A DNA stretch of 64,000 nt from Clostridium sp. BJN0001 (lineage in GTDB: Bacteria > Bacillota > Clostridia > Clostridiales > Clostridiaceae), in the NCBI RefSeq assembly GCF_022869825.1, contig NZ_CP094971.1, positions 249,501 to 313,500 of the forward strand, read 5' to 3'. A program made the translations under genes and the position numbers. The notes under the pieces were generated by a model. That model had not been told where the DNA came from and ran no database searches. It was given only the letters and a program-made list of their open reading frames with translations. How positions within the stretch are numbered: position 1 is the stretch's first letter; each line of letters begins with the position of its first letter. Positions 25,502 through 34,696 of the stretch are shown here, one piece after another.

Positions 25502-26825
25502 AAATTATATATCAGGCATATATCTTATAGATATATTAATATTATTTTTAATATTTAATGAGATAGTAGCACATGTTGCAGACTCATTTGAGATAAAGAA
25601 AATCCCTGAGAATTTTACATTTTTAGATGCTTTAATAATACTTGTCATATTTTCTTTATATATTGCAAAGTTTATCTATGTTTTTAAATATTCTAAAAAG
25701 AAGAATAAAATAAGGTCAAGACTTATTAAAAATTTTATATTTATATTTAAAAATGGATTCAAATATAAGGAAACAAAAAGGACACTTATTATTTCAATTA
25801 CAATTGCAATTTTTGTTCTTATATCATATCTTTATTTTCTGGCAACAGGCGGCAGGGAAAACAATATATTTGTTAAGTTATTTAAAATGTATCCATTTAA
25901 GGGTAGTATACTCATGCTTGCTGTTATTATTATAAGTATACTATATGGACTTAAAAAAACACTCGATATAGTTGTTGTAAATAGTGGACTTAAAAAATTT
26001 ACAGAGGGAGATTTGAATGCAAATATAAATCTTCAAGGTTCTCCTGCTGTAAATGAGCTTATAAAAAATATAAACCTTATACAAAAAGGATATAAAGAGA
26101 CTCTTCATGAGGGAGTAAAAAATGAAAAGCTTAAGACTGAACTTATATCAAATGTTTCCCATGATTTAAAAACACCTTTAACATCAATAATAAATTATGT
26201 AAACATTTTAAAAAATGAAGATATAACAGATGAAGAAAAAAAAGAATATCTTGCGATATTAGACAAAAAATCATTAAGGCTAAAATCTCTTATAGAAGAC
26301 CTTTTTGAAATGTCTAAGATAAATAGCGGAAAGATGAAACTTGATCTAGTGAAGATTGATATACTGTCTCTTATTCATCAGGGGATTGGAGAATATAGTA
26401 ATCTTTATCCTGAAAAAAATATAAAATTTAAAGTTAATTCTAAAGATGAGAGCATATTTATGAAATTAGATGGCAGACTAATGTCAAGAACTATAGAAAA
26501 TATCATAATAAATGCACTCAAATATTCACTTAATAATACAAGAGTTTATATTGATGTAAAAGATCATGAAAAATATGTTGAAATATCATTTAAAAATGTA
26601 TCTCAGTATGAGATGGATTTTGAAGGAAATGAAATGTTTGAAAGATTTGCAAGAGGAGATAAATCAAGAAACTCAAAAGTTGAAGGATCAGGTCTTGGAC
26701 TTGCAATTATAAAAAGTATAATAGAACTTCATAAAGGGACAGTTCATATAAGAACCGAAGGCGATATGTTTAAAATATATATTATACTACCAAAAAACAA
26801 AGAAAAAGAAAAAGAGTCAAAATGA
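25473..26825 (+). CDS. Sensor histidine kinase (VanS-like)
   Basis: The roughly 450-residue kinase has four predicted membrane helices (about 15-33, 48-68, 103-123, 144-162), a HAMP-like linker, a HisKA dimerization domain with the phospho-His in NVSHDLKTPLTSIINYVNIL (about residue 229) and a HATPase domain (NIIINALKYS, GSGLGLAIIKSI). There is little extracellular sequence, so it may sense a membrane-borne signal. The TTG at 25473 overlaps the regulator by 29 bases; a second TTG at 25485 is also possible. Confidence 0.9.
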   Translation: MGIKLKKKIKNYISGIYLIDILILFLIFNEIVAHVADSFEIKKIPENFTFLDALIILVIFSLYIAKFIYVFKYSKKKNKIRSRLIKNFIFIFKNGFKYKETKRTLIISITIAIFVLISYLYFLATGGRENNIFVKLFKMYPFKGSILMLAVIIISILYGLKKTLDIVVVNSGLKKFTEGDLNANINLQGSPAVNELIKNINLIQKGYKETLHEGVKNEKLKTELISNVSHDLKTPLTSIINYVNILKNEDITDEEKKEYLAILDKKSLRLKSLIEDLFEMSKINSGKMKLDLVKIDILSLIHQGIGEYSNLYPEKNIKFKVNSKDESIFMKLDGRLMSRTIENIIINALKYSLNNTRVYIDVKDHEKYVEISFKNVSQYEMDFEGNEMFERFARGDKSRNSKVEGSGLGLAIIKSIIELHKGTVHIRTEGDMFKIYIILPKNKEKEKESK

Positions 26826-27011
26826 AAATGCTGTAAAAATTGATTTTTTAGAAGAAAAGTTTGTAATTTGTAGAAGATATGGAGTTATTATTGATAATTT
26901 ATAATGTAAATAATACTTTTATATTGTTAAATTTATGATATACTAAAAAGTAGAGACAAAATATAGTTTATACATAGAATAAATGGTTAGGATTTAAGGA
27001 GGATTTTTTTT

Positions 27012-28631
27012 ATGAAGAAAGGAATAGCAGCATCTAAAGGATATGCTATAGGAAAAGTATACTTAAAGGAAAATAAGAAAGTTAACATTACTGATGAAAA
27101 GATAAGTGATATTGAAGCTGAAAAAGCAAAGATGCAGAAAGCTCTTGCTGATTCTAAAAATCAACTTCAAGCTGTAAAAGAAAAAGCTGAAAAGGAAATG
27201 GGAGCATCAAAAGCAGCAGTTTTTGAAGCACATATTACTTTAGTAGATGATCCTGAATTTACTGGAGCTATGATGTCTGAAATAGAAAACAACAGCGTAA
27301 ATGGATTAAAAGCAATAACTACCGTTACAGATAACTTCGTGCAAATTTTTGAGTCAATGGATAACGAATACATGAAGGAAAGAGCTGCAGATATAAAAGA
27401 TGTTTCAAAGAGAATCTTATCTAACTTTGCAGGTTTTGGCGGAGATGGATTTAATATAACTGAGAAAAATACAGTAGTTGTAGCTCATGATTTAACACCA
27501 TCTGATACTGCAGGTCTTGATAAATCTAAAGTAGTTGGATTTACTACTGATATTGGTGGAAGAACTTCACATGCTGCAATCATGTCAAGAACTCTTGAAA
27601 TTCCAGCAGTTCTTGGAGTAGGAGACATAACAAAATGTGTTAAGACTGGAGACAGCATAATTGTTGATGGAATTAACGGTGATGTAATTATCAATCCTTC
27701 AGAGGATGTAATTGCTGAATACAGAGAAAAAGAAGAACAGTTTAAGAAAGAACAAGAAGAATTAAAGAAATTAATAAATGTTGAGACAAAAACAAAGTCT
27801 GGCAGAAGAATAAAAGTATGTGGAAACATAGGAAAACCTGCTGACATAAAGACTATTATAGCAAATGGAGGAGACGGAGTAGGCTTATTCAGAACAGAAT
27901 TCTTATATATGGATAGAAACGAAGCTCCAACAGAAGAAGAACAGTTTGAAAGCTATAAAGCAGTTCTTGAAGGAATGAATGGAAAACAGGTAATAATAAG
28001 AACTCTTGATATCGGAGGAGATAAGACACTTCCATATCTTCCATTACCAAAGGAAATGAATCCATTCTTAGGATATAGAGCAATAAGATTATGTCTTGAC
28101 AGACCTGAAATATTTAAGGTACAGTTAAGAGCACTTTTAAGAGCTTCAGTTTATGGAAATCTTGGTGTAATGTTCCCTATGATTTCTGGACTTCAAGAAT
28201 TTAAACAAGCAATAAAAGTTGTAGATGAATGTAAGGCTGAACTTAAAGCAGAAGGAAAAGAATATTCAGATAAGATTGAATGGGGAATCATGGTTGAAAT
28301 CCCAGCAGCTGCAGTATATGCAGATGAACTTGCTAAATATGTTGATTTCTTCTCAATTGGAACAAATGATTTAATTCAGTACACATTAGCAGCTGACAGA
28401 ATGAGTGAAAAAGTTTCATATCTTTATAACCCAATGCATCCAGCAGTATTAAGACTTATAAAGATGACAATTGAAGGAGCACATAAACACGGTAAATGGG
28501 TAGGAATGTGCGGAGAAATGGCAGGAGATGAAAATGCTATTCCAACACTTGTTGAATATGGCTTAGATGAATTCTCAATGAGCGCAACTTCAATACTTAA
28601 TGCTAAGAAAGTAATGATAGAGCAGAAATAA
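27012..28631 (+). CDS. ptsI: Phosphoenolpyruvate-protein phosphotransferase (PTS enzyme I)
   Basis: The 539-residue enzyme starts the PTS phosphorelay by moving phosphate from PEP to HPr. It shows the swivelling domain with catalytic His (about 187) in GGRTSHAAIMSRTLEIPAVLG, the PEP-binding barrel with FRTEFLYMDR, RTLDIGGDKTLPYL and FSIGTNDLIQYTLAADR, and the active Cys in GMCGEMAG (about 500). No ptsH is adjacent. AAGGAGG precedes the ATG. It would energise the beta-glucoside permease found earlier in the window. Confidence 0.97.
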   Translation: MKKGIAASKGYAIGKVYLKENKKVNITDEKISDIEAEKAKMQKALADSKNQLQAVKEKAEKEMGASKAAVFEAHITLVDDPEFTGAMMSEIENNSVNGLKAITTVTDNFVQIFESMDNEYMKERAADIKDVSKRILSNFAGFGGDGFNITEKNTVVVAHDLTPSDTAGLDKSKVVGFTTDIGGRTSHAAIMSRTLEIPAVLGVGDITKCVKTGDSIIVDGINGDVIINPSEDVIAEYREKEEQFKKEQEELKKLINVETKTKSGRRIKVCGNIGKPADIKTIIANGGDGVGLFRTEFLYMDRNEAPTEEEQFESYKAVLEGMNGKQVIIRTLDIGGDKTLPYLPLPKEMNPFLGYRAIRLCLDRPEIFKVQLRALLRASVYGNLGVMFPMISGLQEFKQAIKVVDECKAELKAEGKEYSDKIEWGIMVEIPAAAVYADELAKYVDFFSIGTNDLIQYTLAADRMSEKVSYLYNPMHPAVLRLIKMTIEGAHKHGKWVGMCGEMAGDENAIPTLVEYGLDEFSMSATSILNAKKVMIEQK

Positions 28632-28633
28632 TA

Positions 28634-28656
28634 TCAAATGACAAATGTCCTTTGAA
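28634..28656. repeat. Fragment of the heptamer repeat after ptsI
   Basis: CAAATGACAAATGTCCTTTG begins 3 bases after the ptsI stop codon and matches the heptamer tracts that border the mosaic intergenic elements. No palindromic modules follow, so this is a solo or decayed remnant. Confidence 0.6.
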
Positions 28657-28670
28657 CTAAGTGGCTGTCT

Positions 28671-28710
28671 CAAAATGATTTTTTATTATCATTTTGATGC
28701 GGCTCTTTTT
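28671..28710 (+). terminator. Probable intrinsic terminator of ptsI
   Basis: CAAAATGAT pairs with ATCATTTTG over an 8-base loop; GGCTCTTTTTAT follows. The T-run is offset from the stem by about 7 bases. Confidence 0.6.
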
Positions 28711-28734
28711 ATATTATTTGGAATTTAAAACTGA

Positions 28735-28762
28735 TTGACATTTATGCATAAAAGTATATAAT
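28735..28762 (+). promoter_or_regulatory. Promoter of argC
   Basis: TTGACA (28735-28740) and TATAAT (28757-28762) with a 16-base spacer. Confidence 0.85.
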
Positions 28763-28782
28763 TAATGTATAATTATACATTA
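28763..28782 (+). promoter_or_regulatory. Perfect 20-bp palindrome at argC, likely ArgR operator (ARG box)
   Basis: TAATGTATAATTATACATTA is a perfect palindrome that begins directly after the -10 box and covers the transcription start. Its size and AT-rich dyad resemble ARG boxes, and the gene is an arginine synthesis gene, so ArgR repression is the natural inference. Confidence 0.6.
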
Positions 28783-28801
28783 GTTTTTGGGGGTAAAATA
28801 A

Positions 28802-29749
28802 ATGAAAAAGAAGATATTTATAGATGGAAGTGCAGGAACAACAGGGCTTAGAATTTATGAAAGATTTGAAAATCGTGATGATATTGAACTTATAAAAATA
28901 TCAGAAGAATTAAGAAAAGATCCTGTGGAAAGAAAAAAGCTTATAAATGAGTCAGATATTACATTTTTATGTCTTCCTGATGCAGCAGCTAAGGAATCTG
29001 TAGATTTAGCTACAAATGATGATGTGATAATAATCGATACATCTACAGCACATAGGACTGAGAAGGGGTGGGCATATGGTTTCCCAGAACTTTCAAAAAA
29101 ACATAGAGAGAATATAAAAAATGGAAAGAGAATAGCAGTGCCAGGATGTCATGCTACAGGCTTTATTTCAGCTGTTTATCCGCTTGTTGCAGGAGGAATT
29201 ATTCCGCCTGACTATCCTATTTCAGCATTTTCTTTATCAGGTTATAGTGGTGCAGGTAAAAAAGGAATTGCACAGTATGAAATGGAAAATAGAGAAAAAG
29301 AATTTGATGCACCAAGAGAATACGCATTAAATCAGCAGCATAAGCATTTAAAAGAGATGAAGAAAATTACAGGACTTTCAAAACTTCCTCTTTTCTCACC
29401 AATAGTGTCAGATTATTATAGTGGAATGCTTGTATCAGTTCCTTTATATACAGAATATTTTAAGGAAAAAAAGAGTCCTTTAGAGATTCAGAAGTTTTTT
29501 GAAGAATTTTATAAAGGAGAAAAATTTATAAAAGTAATGCCATATGGTTCTGAGGATAAAACAAATGGATTTTTATCTGGAAATGCATGTTCAATGTGGG
29601 ATGGACTTAGAATTTTTGTAACTGGAAATGAAGATAGAGTAGTTGTTTCAGCTCAGTTTGATAACCTTGGAAAAGGTGCATCTGGAGCAGCTATTCAATG
29701 CCTTAATATTGTACTTGGATGCGAAGAAGATAAAGGATTAAACTTATAG
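28802..29749 (+). CDS. argC: N-acetyl-gamma-glutamyl-phosphate reductase, short type
   Basis: The 315-residue protein matches the short ArgC family: KIFIDGSAGTTGLRIYERF (NADP loop), FLCLPDAAAKES, IDTSTAHRT, the active-site Cys in VPGCHATGFISAVYPL and SLSGYSGAGKKGI. It reduces N-acetylglutamyl phosphate in arginine synthesis. It stands alone, away from other arg genes, with its own promoter and palindromic operator. GGGGGT precedes the ATG. Confidence 0.95.
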   Translation: MKKKIFIDGSAGTTGLRIYERFENRDDIELIKISEELRKDPVERKKLINESDITFLCLPDAAAKESVDLATNDDVIIIDTSTAHRTEKGWAYGFPELSKKHRENIKNGKRIAVPGCHATGFISAVYPLVAGGIIPPDYPISAFSLSGYSGAGKKGIAQYEMENREKEFDAPREYALNQQHKHLKEMKKITGLSKLPLFSPIVSDYYSGMLVSVPLYTEYFKEKKSPLEIQKFFEEFYKGEKFIKVMPYGSEDKTNGFLSGNACSMWDGLRIFVTGNEDRVVVSAQFDNLGKGASGAAIQCLNIVLGCEEDKGLNL

Positions 29750-29801
29750 GGAAAAAAGATGGTATAATTAGAATAAAAACAATAGAAGAACTGGTGAGAG
29801 A

Positions 29802-31049
29802 ATGGATAATAAAAAAGCAAAGAAAATTTATGATAAAGCAGTAAAATACTATCAATCTGGAGATCTTGACGATGCACTTAAAATATGTGAAAAAAGTATT
29901 TCAAAAGATATAAAAAATCCTGCACTTTTAAATTTAAAGGGGCTTATTCTATATCAGAGAGGCGATTTAAATAAGGCAATTACTACATGGAAAGTTAATG
30001 CTGATTACAATAAAGATATGATGGCTAACAATTATATAAATGATGCATATTATGATAAAGACAGCGGAGAACTTTATGTATATGCAGAGCGTCTAATCAA
30101 AAATTTAAGAGTGGATGATGCTATAAAGATACTTAAAAAATGCAGTAAAAGTGATTTTAACTGTATAAATGTAAATTCAGCACTTGCTATGGCATATCAG
30201 AGAAAAGGTGAATTTGAAAAAGCTTCTGAATTTATAGAGAAAGCACTTAAAGTGGATAAGAATAATCCACGTGCATTAAAGATAAAAAAGGACCTTAAAA
30301 CTGGAGGTCTTTCAACAGATTCTGTGTATGAAGAAAAAAGTCATAAAGCAAGAAATATATTTATAATTATGCTAGTTCTTCTTATAATAGGTGGGCTTAG
30401 TTATTTTGTTTTCCTAAAATATTCTGTAAAGATAGATAAAAAAGAAAATACAGAAAAAATTACTGTAGATGAAGATGTAACTCCTAAGGTAGAGACTAAT
30501 ATAGATACACAGGAACAGGAAAATGAAGATAGCTATGGATTTGACAAAGAAAAAATAACATCATTTATTAATGATAAAGATTTTAATTCTTTATATGATT
30601 CTATAAAAACTGTAAATGAGTCAGATTTAAAGAGTGAAGATGATAAAGTTTATAAAGATGCAGTTAATATGTTAAAGACAGAGGGAGTTAAGAATTTCTA
30701 TGATGATGGACGTCAGTATTACAATGATAAAAAGTATGATGATGCAGTAGACAGCCTTAAAAAAGCATACGATTATAAAGATGGAAATTATTTAGCACAG
30801 CATATAATTTTTTATTATGCAAGTTCCCTTTTAGAGCAGGGGAAAAATGATGAAGCATTGGGACTTTATAATGATTATTATAAAGCTTACCCAAAGGGAC
30901 CATATATTGAAGGTGTTTTATATCAGCTTACGCTATTAAATTCAGGCGTTGATGATAAAAATAGTAAAGCTTATGCAAAAACTCTGATAGAAAAGTATCC
31001 AGAGTCCACATATATAAATGATACAATAAAGCAGATAGCAAATAGTTAG
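29802..31049 (+). CDS. Tetratricopeptide-repeat protein with one membrane helix
   Basis: The 415-residue protein has N-terminal TPR units (AKKIYDKAVKYYQSGDLDDAL, ALLNLKGLILYQRGDLNKAI, SALAMAYQRKGEFEKASEFI) inside, a membrane helix at about 187-206 (FIIMLVLLIIGGLSYFVFL), an acidic linker, then C-terminal TPR-like repeats (YYNDKKYDDAVDSLKKAYDY, LLEQGKNDEALGLYNDYYKAYP) outside. It is probably a scaffold spanning the membrane. The start has only GGTGAG upstream. Function unknown. Confidence 0.85.
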   Translation: MDNKKAKKIYDKAVKYYQSGDLDDALKICEKSISKDIKNPALLNLKGLILYQRGDLNKAITTWKVNADYNKDMMANNYINDAYYDKDSGELYVYAERLIKNLRVDDAIKILKKCSKSDFNCINVNSALAMAYQRKGEFEKASEFIEKALKVDKNNPRALKIKKDLKTGGLSTDSVYEEKSHKARNIFIIMLVLLIIGGLSYFVFLKYSVKIDKKENTEKITVDEDVTPKVETNIDTQEQENEDSYGFDKEKITSFINDKDFNSLYDSIKTVNESDLKSEDDKVYKDAVNMLKTEGVKNFYDDGRQYYNDKKYDDAVDSLKKAYDYKDGNYLAQHIIFYYASSLLEQGKNDEALGLYNDYYKAYPKGPYIEGVLYQLTLLNSGVDDKNSKAYAKTLIEKYPESTYINDTIKQIANS

Positions 31050-31113
31050 ACATATTCCAAATAATTAAAGGGAATAATAAATGTTGCAATAAAAATTTGA
31101 GAAGGATGATTAT

Positions 31114-32262
31114 ATGGTTACATTTATTAAGAATTGTGATGTATTTGCACCTGAATATATTGGGAAAAAAAATATACTCGTTTCAGGCAGAAGCATAGAA
31201 GGAATTTTTGAAGAAAATGAAGATGTTAATATTCCAGGAATGAATGTTATTTATGCTGATGGAAATTATATGTTTCCAGGTCTTATTGATTCCCATGTGC
31301 ATATAACAGGAGGCGGTGGAGAAAGTAGTTTTAGTTCACGAACTACTGAGATTGATGTTAGTGAGATTGTAAAATATGGAGTTACTACTGTTGTTGGATG
31401 TAGAGGAACAGATGATGTTGGAAGAAGTATGGAAAGCCTTATATCAAAGGCTAAAGAGCTTAAAGAAAAAGGTATTTCTGCATATTGCTATACAGGTTCA
31501 TACAGTATTCCAGCTAAAACTATGACTAGGTCTATAAAAAGAGATATTATGATGATAGATGAGATAATAGGTACAGGGGAAATAGCTGTTTCAGATAATA
31601 GAAGCTCTAATCCAACATATGAAGAACTTCTAAAGATAATTTCAGAAACGAGAGTTGCTGGACTGTTATCTGGAAAAGCAGGGGTAGTAAATATTCATGT
31701 TGGAGATGGAAAAGATAAATTAAAGCTTATTAAACTTATTATAAACAGCACCGAAATACCAGCTTATAACATACTTCCTACGCATATTAATAGAAATGGA
31801 GCACTTTTTTCTGAAGCTAAAAATTATATTAAACACGGAGGAGTAGTTGATATTACTACAAGCTGTGATAAAAATAATATGGCAGAAGGAGAACTTAGAG
31901 CAGCAAAAGCATTAAAAGAGCTTTTAGATTCTGGCGCAGATATACAAAATATAACATTCTCATCTGATGGAAATGGAAGTATGCCAGAGTTTGATTGTGA
32001 AGGACACTTAATAAAAATGGGCAGATGTAGTTTAGATTCTCTATACACAGAAGTGATTTCGGCAATAAATGATTATGGGATAAGTATAGAGAAAGCTTTA
32101 TCCGTTGTTACAAAGAATCCTGCACAGATTTTAAAATTAAGGAAAAAAGGCAGAATAAGACTTGAGAATGATGCTGATTTTCTTATAGTTGATAAAAATA
32201 ATTTTGAAATTAAGTACGTATTTGCTAACGGAAAATGTATGCTAAATAAAAAAGAAAAATAA
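31114..32262 (+). CDS. iadA: Beta-aspartyl-peptidase (isoaspartyl dipeptidase)
   Basis: The 382-residue amidohydrolase splits isoaspartyl dipeptides from damaged proteins. Motifs are GLIDSHVHITGGGGE (metal His pair), VVGCRGTDD, YCYTGSYSIP, VVNIHVGDGK, NILPTHINR and FSSDGNGSMPEFD with the catalytic Asp. Length fits the family. GAAGGATGA lies before the ATG. It follows the TPR gene by 64 bases and ends at a strong terminator. Confidence 0.94.
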   Translation: MVTFIKNCDVFAPEYIGKKNILVSGRSIEGIFEENEDVNIPGMNVIYADGNYMFPGLIDSHVHITGGGGESSFSSRTTEIDVSEIVKYGVTTVVGCRGTDDVGRSMESLISKAKELKEKGISAYCYTGSYSIPAKTMTRSIKRDIMMIDEIIGTGEIAVSDNRSSNPTYEELLKIISETRVAGLLSGKAGVVNIHVGDGKDKLKLIKLIINSTEIPAYNILPTHINRNGALFSEAKNYIKHGGVVDITTSCDKNNMAEGELRAAKALKELLDSGADIQNITFSSDGNGSMPEFDCEGHLIKMGRCSLDSLYTEVISAINDYGISIEKALSVVTKNPAQILKLRKKGRIRLENDADFLIVDKNNFEIKYVFANGKCMLNKKEK

Positions 32263-32273
32263 TATAGATTTAT

Positions 32274-32316
32274 AAAAGGACTGTGTTATATATTTAACAA
32301 CAATCCTTTTTTATTT
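32274..32316. terminator. Bidirectional terminator
   Basis: AAAAGGACTGTGTTA pairs imperfectly with TTAACAACAATCCTTTT, flanked by A- and T-runs, between convergent iadA and the HAAS-domain gene. Confidence 0.85.
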
Positions 32317-32317
32317 A

Positions 32318-32725
32318 TTATAAATCATAGTAATTTTTATAAAATTCTTTAAGTGCAGGTGCAATAATAAAAATAATCCATGAAAATTCCCAAATGTTAA
32401 ATACAAAACTTATAAAAAAGTAAACTGCTACAGTTATTAACCAGTAGACTTTCATTAAAGATTTTACAAGTTTTTTATTTTTGCTTTCTATTTGATGAAA
32501 CTCATTTGAATTATGTGCTTTTAATTTTTCATTTATTAGATCACTTATGTTACTAAACTCAGATATTATAATTCCTACTATTTCTTCATCACTTTTTCCT
32601 TCACTTTGTAATTTTTTATAATCAGATTCCATTCTATTTAAAATTTCACTTTTTAATTGTTTTATTTCTTCTGTTTGAGGAACTCCGGAAAAAGTATTAT
32701 TAACATATGTTGTTAAAGTATTCAT
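32318..32725 (-). CDS. HAAS-domain-like small membrane protein
   Basis: The 135-residue protein has an N-terminal helical region (EIKQLKSEILNRMESDYKKL, SDEEIVGIIISEFSNISDL) resembling the HAAS/DUF1700-type domain found beside PadR regulators, followed by two close membrane helices (about 92-110 and 113-128). ATG 32725 follows AAGGGGTGAT at proper spacing; the longer frame to 32752 has no ribosome site. No PadR-type gene adjoins it. Function unknown. Confidence 0.65.
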   Translation of the reverse strand: MNTLTTYVNNTFSGVPQTEEIKQLKSEILNRMESDYKKLQSEGKSDEEIVGIIISEFSNISDLINEKLKAHNSNEFHQIESKNKKLVKSLMKVYWLITVAVYFFISFVFNIWEFSWIIFIIAPALKEFYKNYYDL

Positions 32726-32812
32726 AATGCTATCACCCCTTATAAAAAGCATTATAATACTTGTTATTAATTAAGACAATAAATGAATTTTAATAAAATA
32801 AAAATGAAAAAG

Positions 32813-32947
32813 GACAAAGTACAAATAAGGTTGTTTCTGTTTGAGCGCAGAAACTAAATTTATAAGCTTTTGCGTTTAGGCGAAAGCTTTAAGTCTTTTG
32901 CGAGAATCGCAAAAGACTCACCTCATTTGTCCTTTGTCAGCTGTCAA
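32813..32947 (+). repeat. Mosaic intergenic repeat, copy B
   Basis: Plus-strand order: heptamers (GACAAAGTACAAAT), GTTTCTG..GCAGAAAC (32833-32854), AGCTTTTGC..GCGAAAGCT (32865-32888), AGTCTTTTGCG..CGCAAAAGACT (32892-32918), then ATTTGTCCTTTGTC heptamers. It is a compact copy lacking the GAAATTCC palindrome. It abuts the 3' end of the SleB-type gene in the opposite orientation from the other copies. Confidence 0.8.
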
Positions 32948-32959
32948 ATGACTTTTGCA

Positions 32960-33544
32960 TTATGCTTTTATTTTAAAAAATGTGTGATGCCCTATAATTG
33001 TTTTATTTACTTTTGCAGTTCCTTTCATCCACGAACATGTTGAGATTTGTGGATTATAGAAAAATAGAGCTCGATTTGTAGGATCTACTCCTTTAATGGC
33101 ATCATATACTGCACTATAACAATCTTTATTCGGCGTTGCCGTTATATTATTATGTCTTACACATGAAAAAGCATTTTTTTGAAATATTACATTTTTAATT
33201 GTATTTGGAAATCCTGGTGTTATAACACGATTTAGGACTACCGATGCAACTGCTACTTTTCCTGTATATGGCTCACCTATGCTTTCTGCAGCTACTAGCT
33301 TTGCCATTAGATTTATGTCATCTTTTGTAATATATATTTTTTGAGAGTTCGAACTGAAAACTTCAACGGTAGAGTTTTCAGTTGAACATGAGTTAGCCTG
33401 ATAATCTATATTCTGTGAAGTTAAATAAGTCTTTGCATTGTCAGCGGCTTTAACGTTTATTACAGTAGCAGAAGCAGAACTGATATTAAATATGAAAAGA
33501 TAAAATACCAGTGCTGTAAAAAATATACTGCATATTTTTTTCAT
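32960..33544 (-). CDS. Cell wall hydrolase, SleB/CwlJ type
   Basis: The 194-residue protein has a signal peptide (about 1-26) and a C-terminal Hydrolase_2 domain (about 70-190): INLMAKLVAAESIGEPYTGK with the catalytic Glu, VAVASVVLNRVITPGFPNTI, VIFQKNAFSCV and AVYDAIKGVDPT. Family members such as SleB are lytic enzymes acting on spore cortex or vegetative wall. No N-terminal peptidoglycan-binding domain is present, so it is a short variant and its stage of action is unclear. AAAGGAGG precedes the ATG. Confidence 0.88.
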   Translation of the reverse strand: MKKICSIFFTALVFYLFIFNISSASATVINVKAADNAKTYLTSQNIDYQANSCSTENSTVEVFSSNSQKIYITKDDINLMAKLVAAESIGEPYTGKVAVASVVLNRVITPGFPNTIKNVIFQKNAFSCVRHNNITATPNKDCYSAVYDAIKGVDPTNRALFFYNPQISTCSWMKGTAKVNKTIIGHHTFFKIKA

Positions 33545-33608
33545 AAAAAACCTCCTTTTTTATAGTGCAACAAATATATTATTACCCAAGGAGATATTTT
33601 TATACATT

Positions 33609-34538
33609 TTATCCTTGTCTATACTCATCTAAGGATTTGATAAAAGAATCATAATAATTTAAAAAATCATCATACTTATCAAAAGCATCATCATAATCGG
33701 ATGAAGAATCGTTTTTTACTGCATAAGAAAGTTTATTTAAATATATCTTATATGAATTTATCATATCTTCCATGTGCTCATAACAGCTAAAAGCATCTTC
33801 AGGAACTGAAATTGAAGAAACTTCATTTTCTAAAGATTTTAATGAAGATTGTTTATTTTTTATATCACATACAAGAGGTGATATATCTCTTTTCTTTGAT
33901 CTTATATCTGAAACAGCGTCTCTTAAATCTTCTTTTAACGATGAAAAGTCTGATATTATGTTGTCTAGTGAAAAAAGAAAATCTGATTTTGCTGATTTCA
34001 TGATTTCAGTATCATTAATATTTCTATATGATGTATCGACATAATCATTTAAGGAATCAAAAAAAGTAGCTGAATTTCCTAAATAATTAATGTTAATATC
34101 ATTTTTATTTAAATTATCAGCAGAATCTAAAATTTCTTTTCTGCTTTTTAAAAGTGATTGATATGTGCTTGTGAAATTATCTTTATTTGTATCAGATAGT
34201 GCAGACATAGAATTTAAATATAAGTTTAAATTTAAATTTATATGATCTAAAAGAGTTTCTTTAAGATTTTTATATTTTTCATTCGACATTTCAAGTGATA
34301 TAAGTTCGCTTTTAAGATCTACAATCTGGTTAAAGCTTGAGTTAAGCTTTATTGAAGCCTCTTTTGGATTAAAATCTGAAACATATAGTGAAGAATTTAT
34401 TTTATTTAGTTTATCTGAAATAATATTTAATTTTTTTAAATCGTTACATTTATAAAAAAATGTAAATAATATAGATGAAATGATTAAAATTAATAATATA
34501 GGCAAAATATATTTATAATATTTTTTTATAAATTCCAT
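33609..34538 (-). CDS. Membrane-anchored coiled-coil protein of unknown function
   Basis: I do not recognise this 309-residue protein. It has one N-terminal membrane helix (about 9-29) and a long, mainly alpha-helical extracytoplasmic part rich in Ser, Asp, Lys and Asn, with heptad-like stretches (LKKLNIISDKLNKINSSLYV, IKNKQSSLKSLENEVSSI). AAGGAG precedes the ATG. It lies 64 bases upstream of the SleB-type gene on the same strand and could be cotranscribed. A cell-envelope role is plausible. Confidence 0.6.
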   Translation of the reverse strand: MEFIKKYYKYILPILLILIISSILFTFFYKCNDLKKLNIISDKLNKINSSLYVSDFNPKEASIKLNSSFNQIVDLKSELISLEMSNEKYKNLKETLLDHINLNLNLYLNSMSALSDTNKDNFTSTYQSLLKSRKEILDSADNLNKNDININYLGNSATFFDSLNDYVDTSYRNINDTEIMKSAKSDFLFSLDNIISDFSSLKEDLRDAVSDIRSKKRDISPLVCDIKNKQSSLKSLENEVSSISVPEDAFSCYEHMEDMINSYKIYLNKLSYAVKNDSSSDYDDAFDKYDDFLNYYDSFIKSLDEYRQG

Positions 34539-34696
34539 ATTTTTTCTCCTTACAAAATAGCTTACTTATATATAATATTTATAAAATAGCAAATTTATTA
34601 TAAAATAATAAATTTGTAATAAAATAATGACACTCTTAGTACCAATACAAGCTATTAATGTTGTATAATTTTATATAGAGAAATGAGGTGAGTAAA

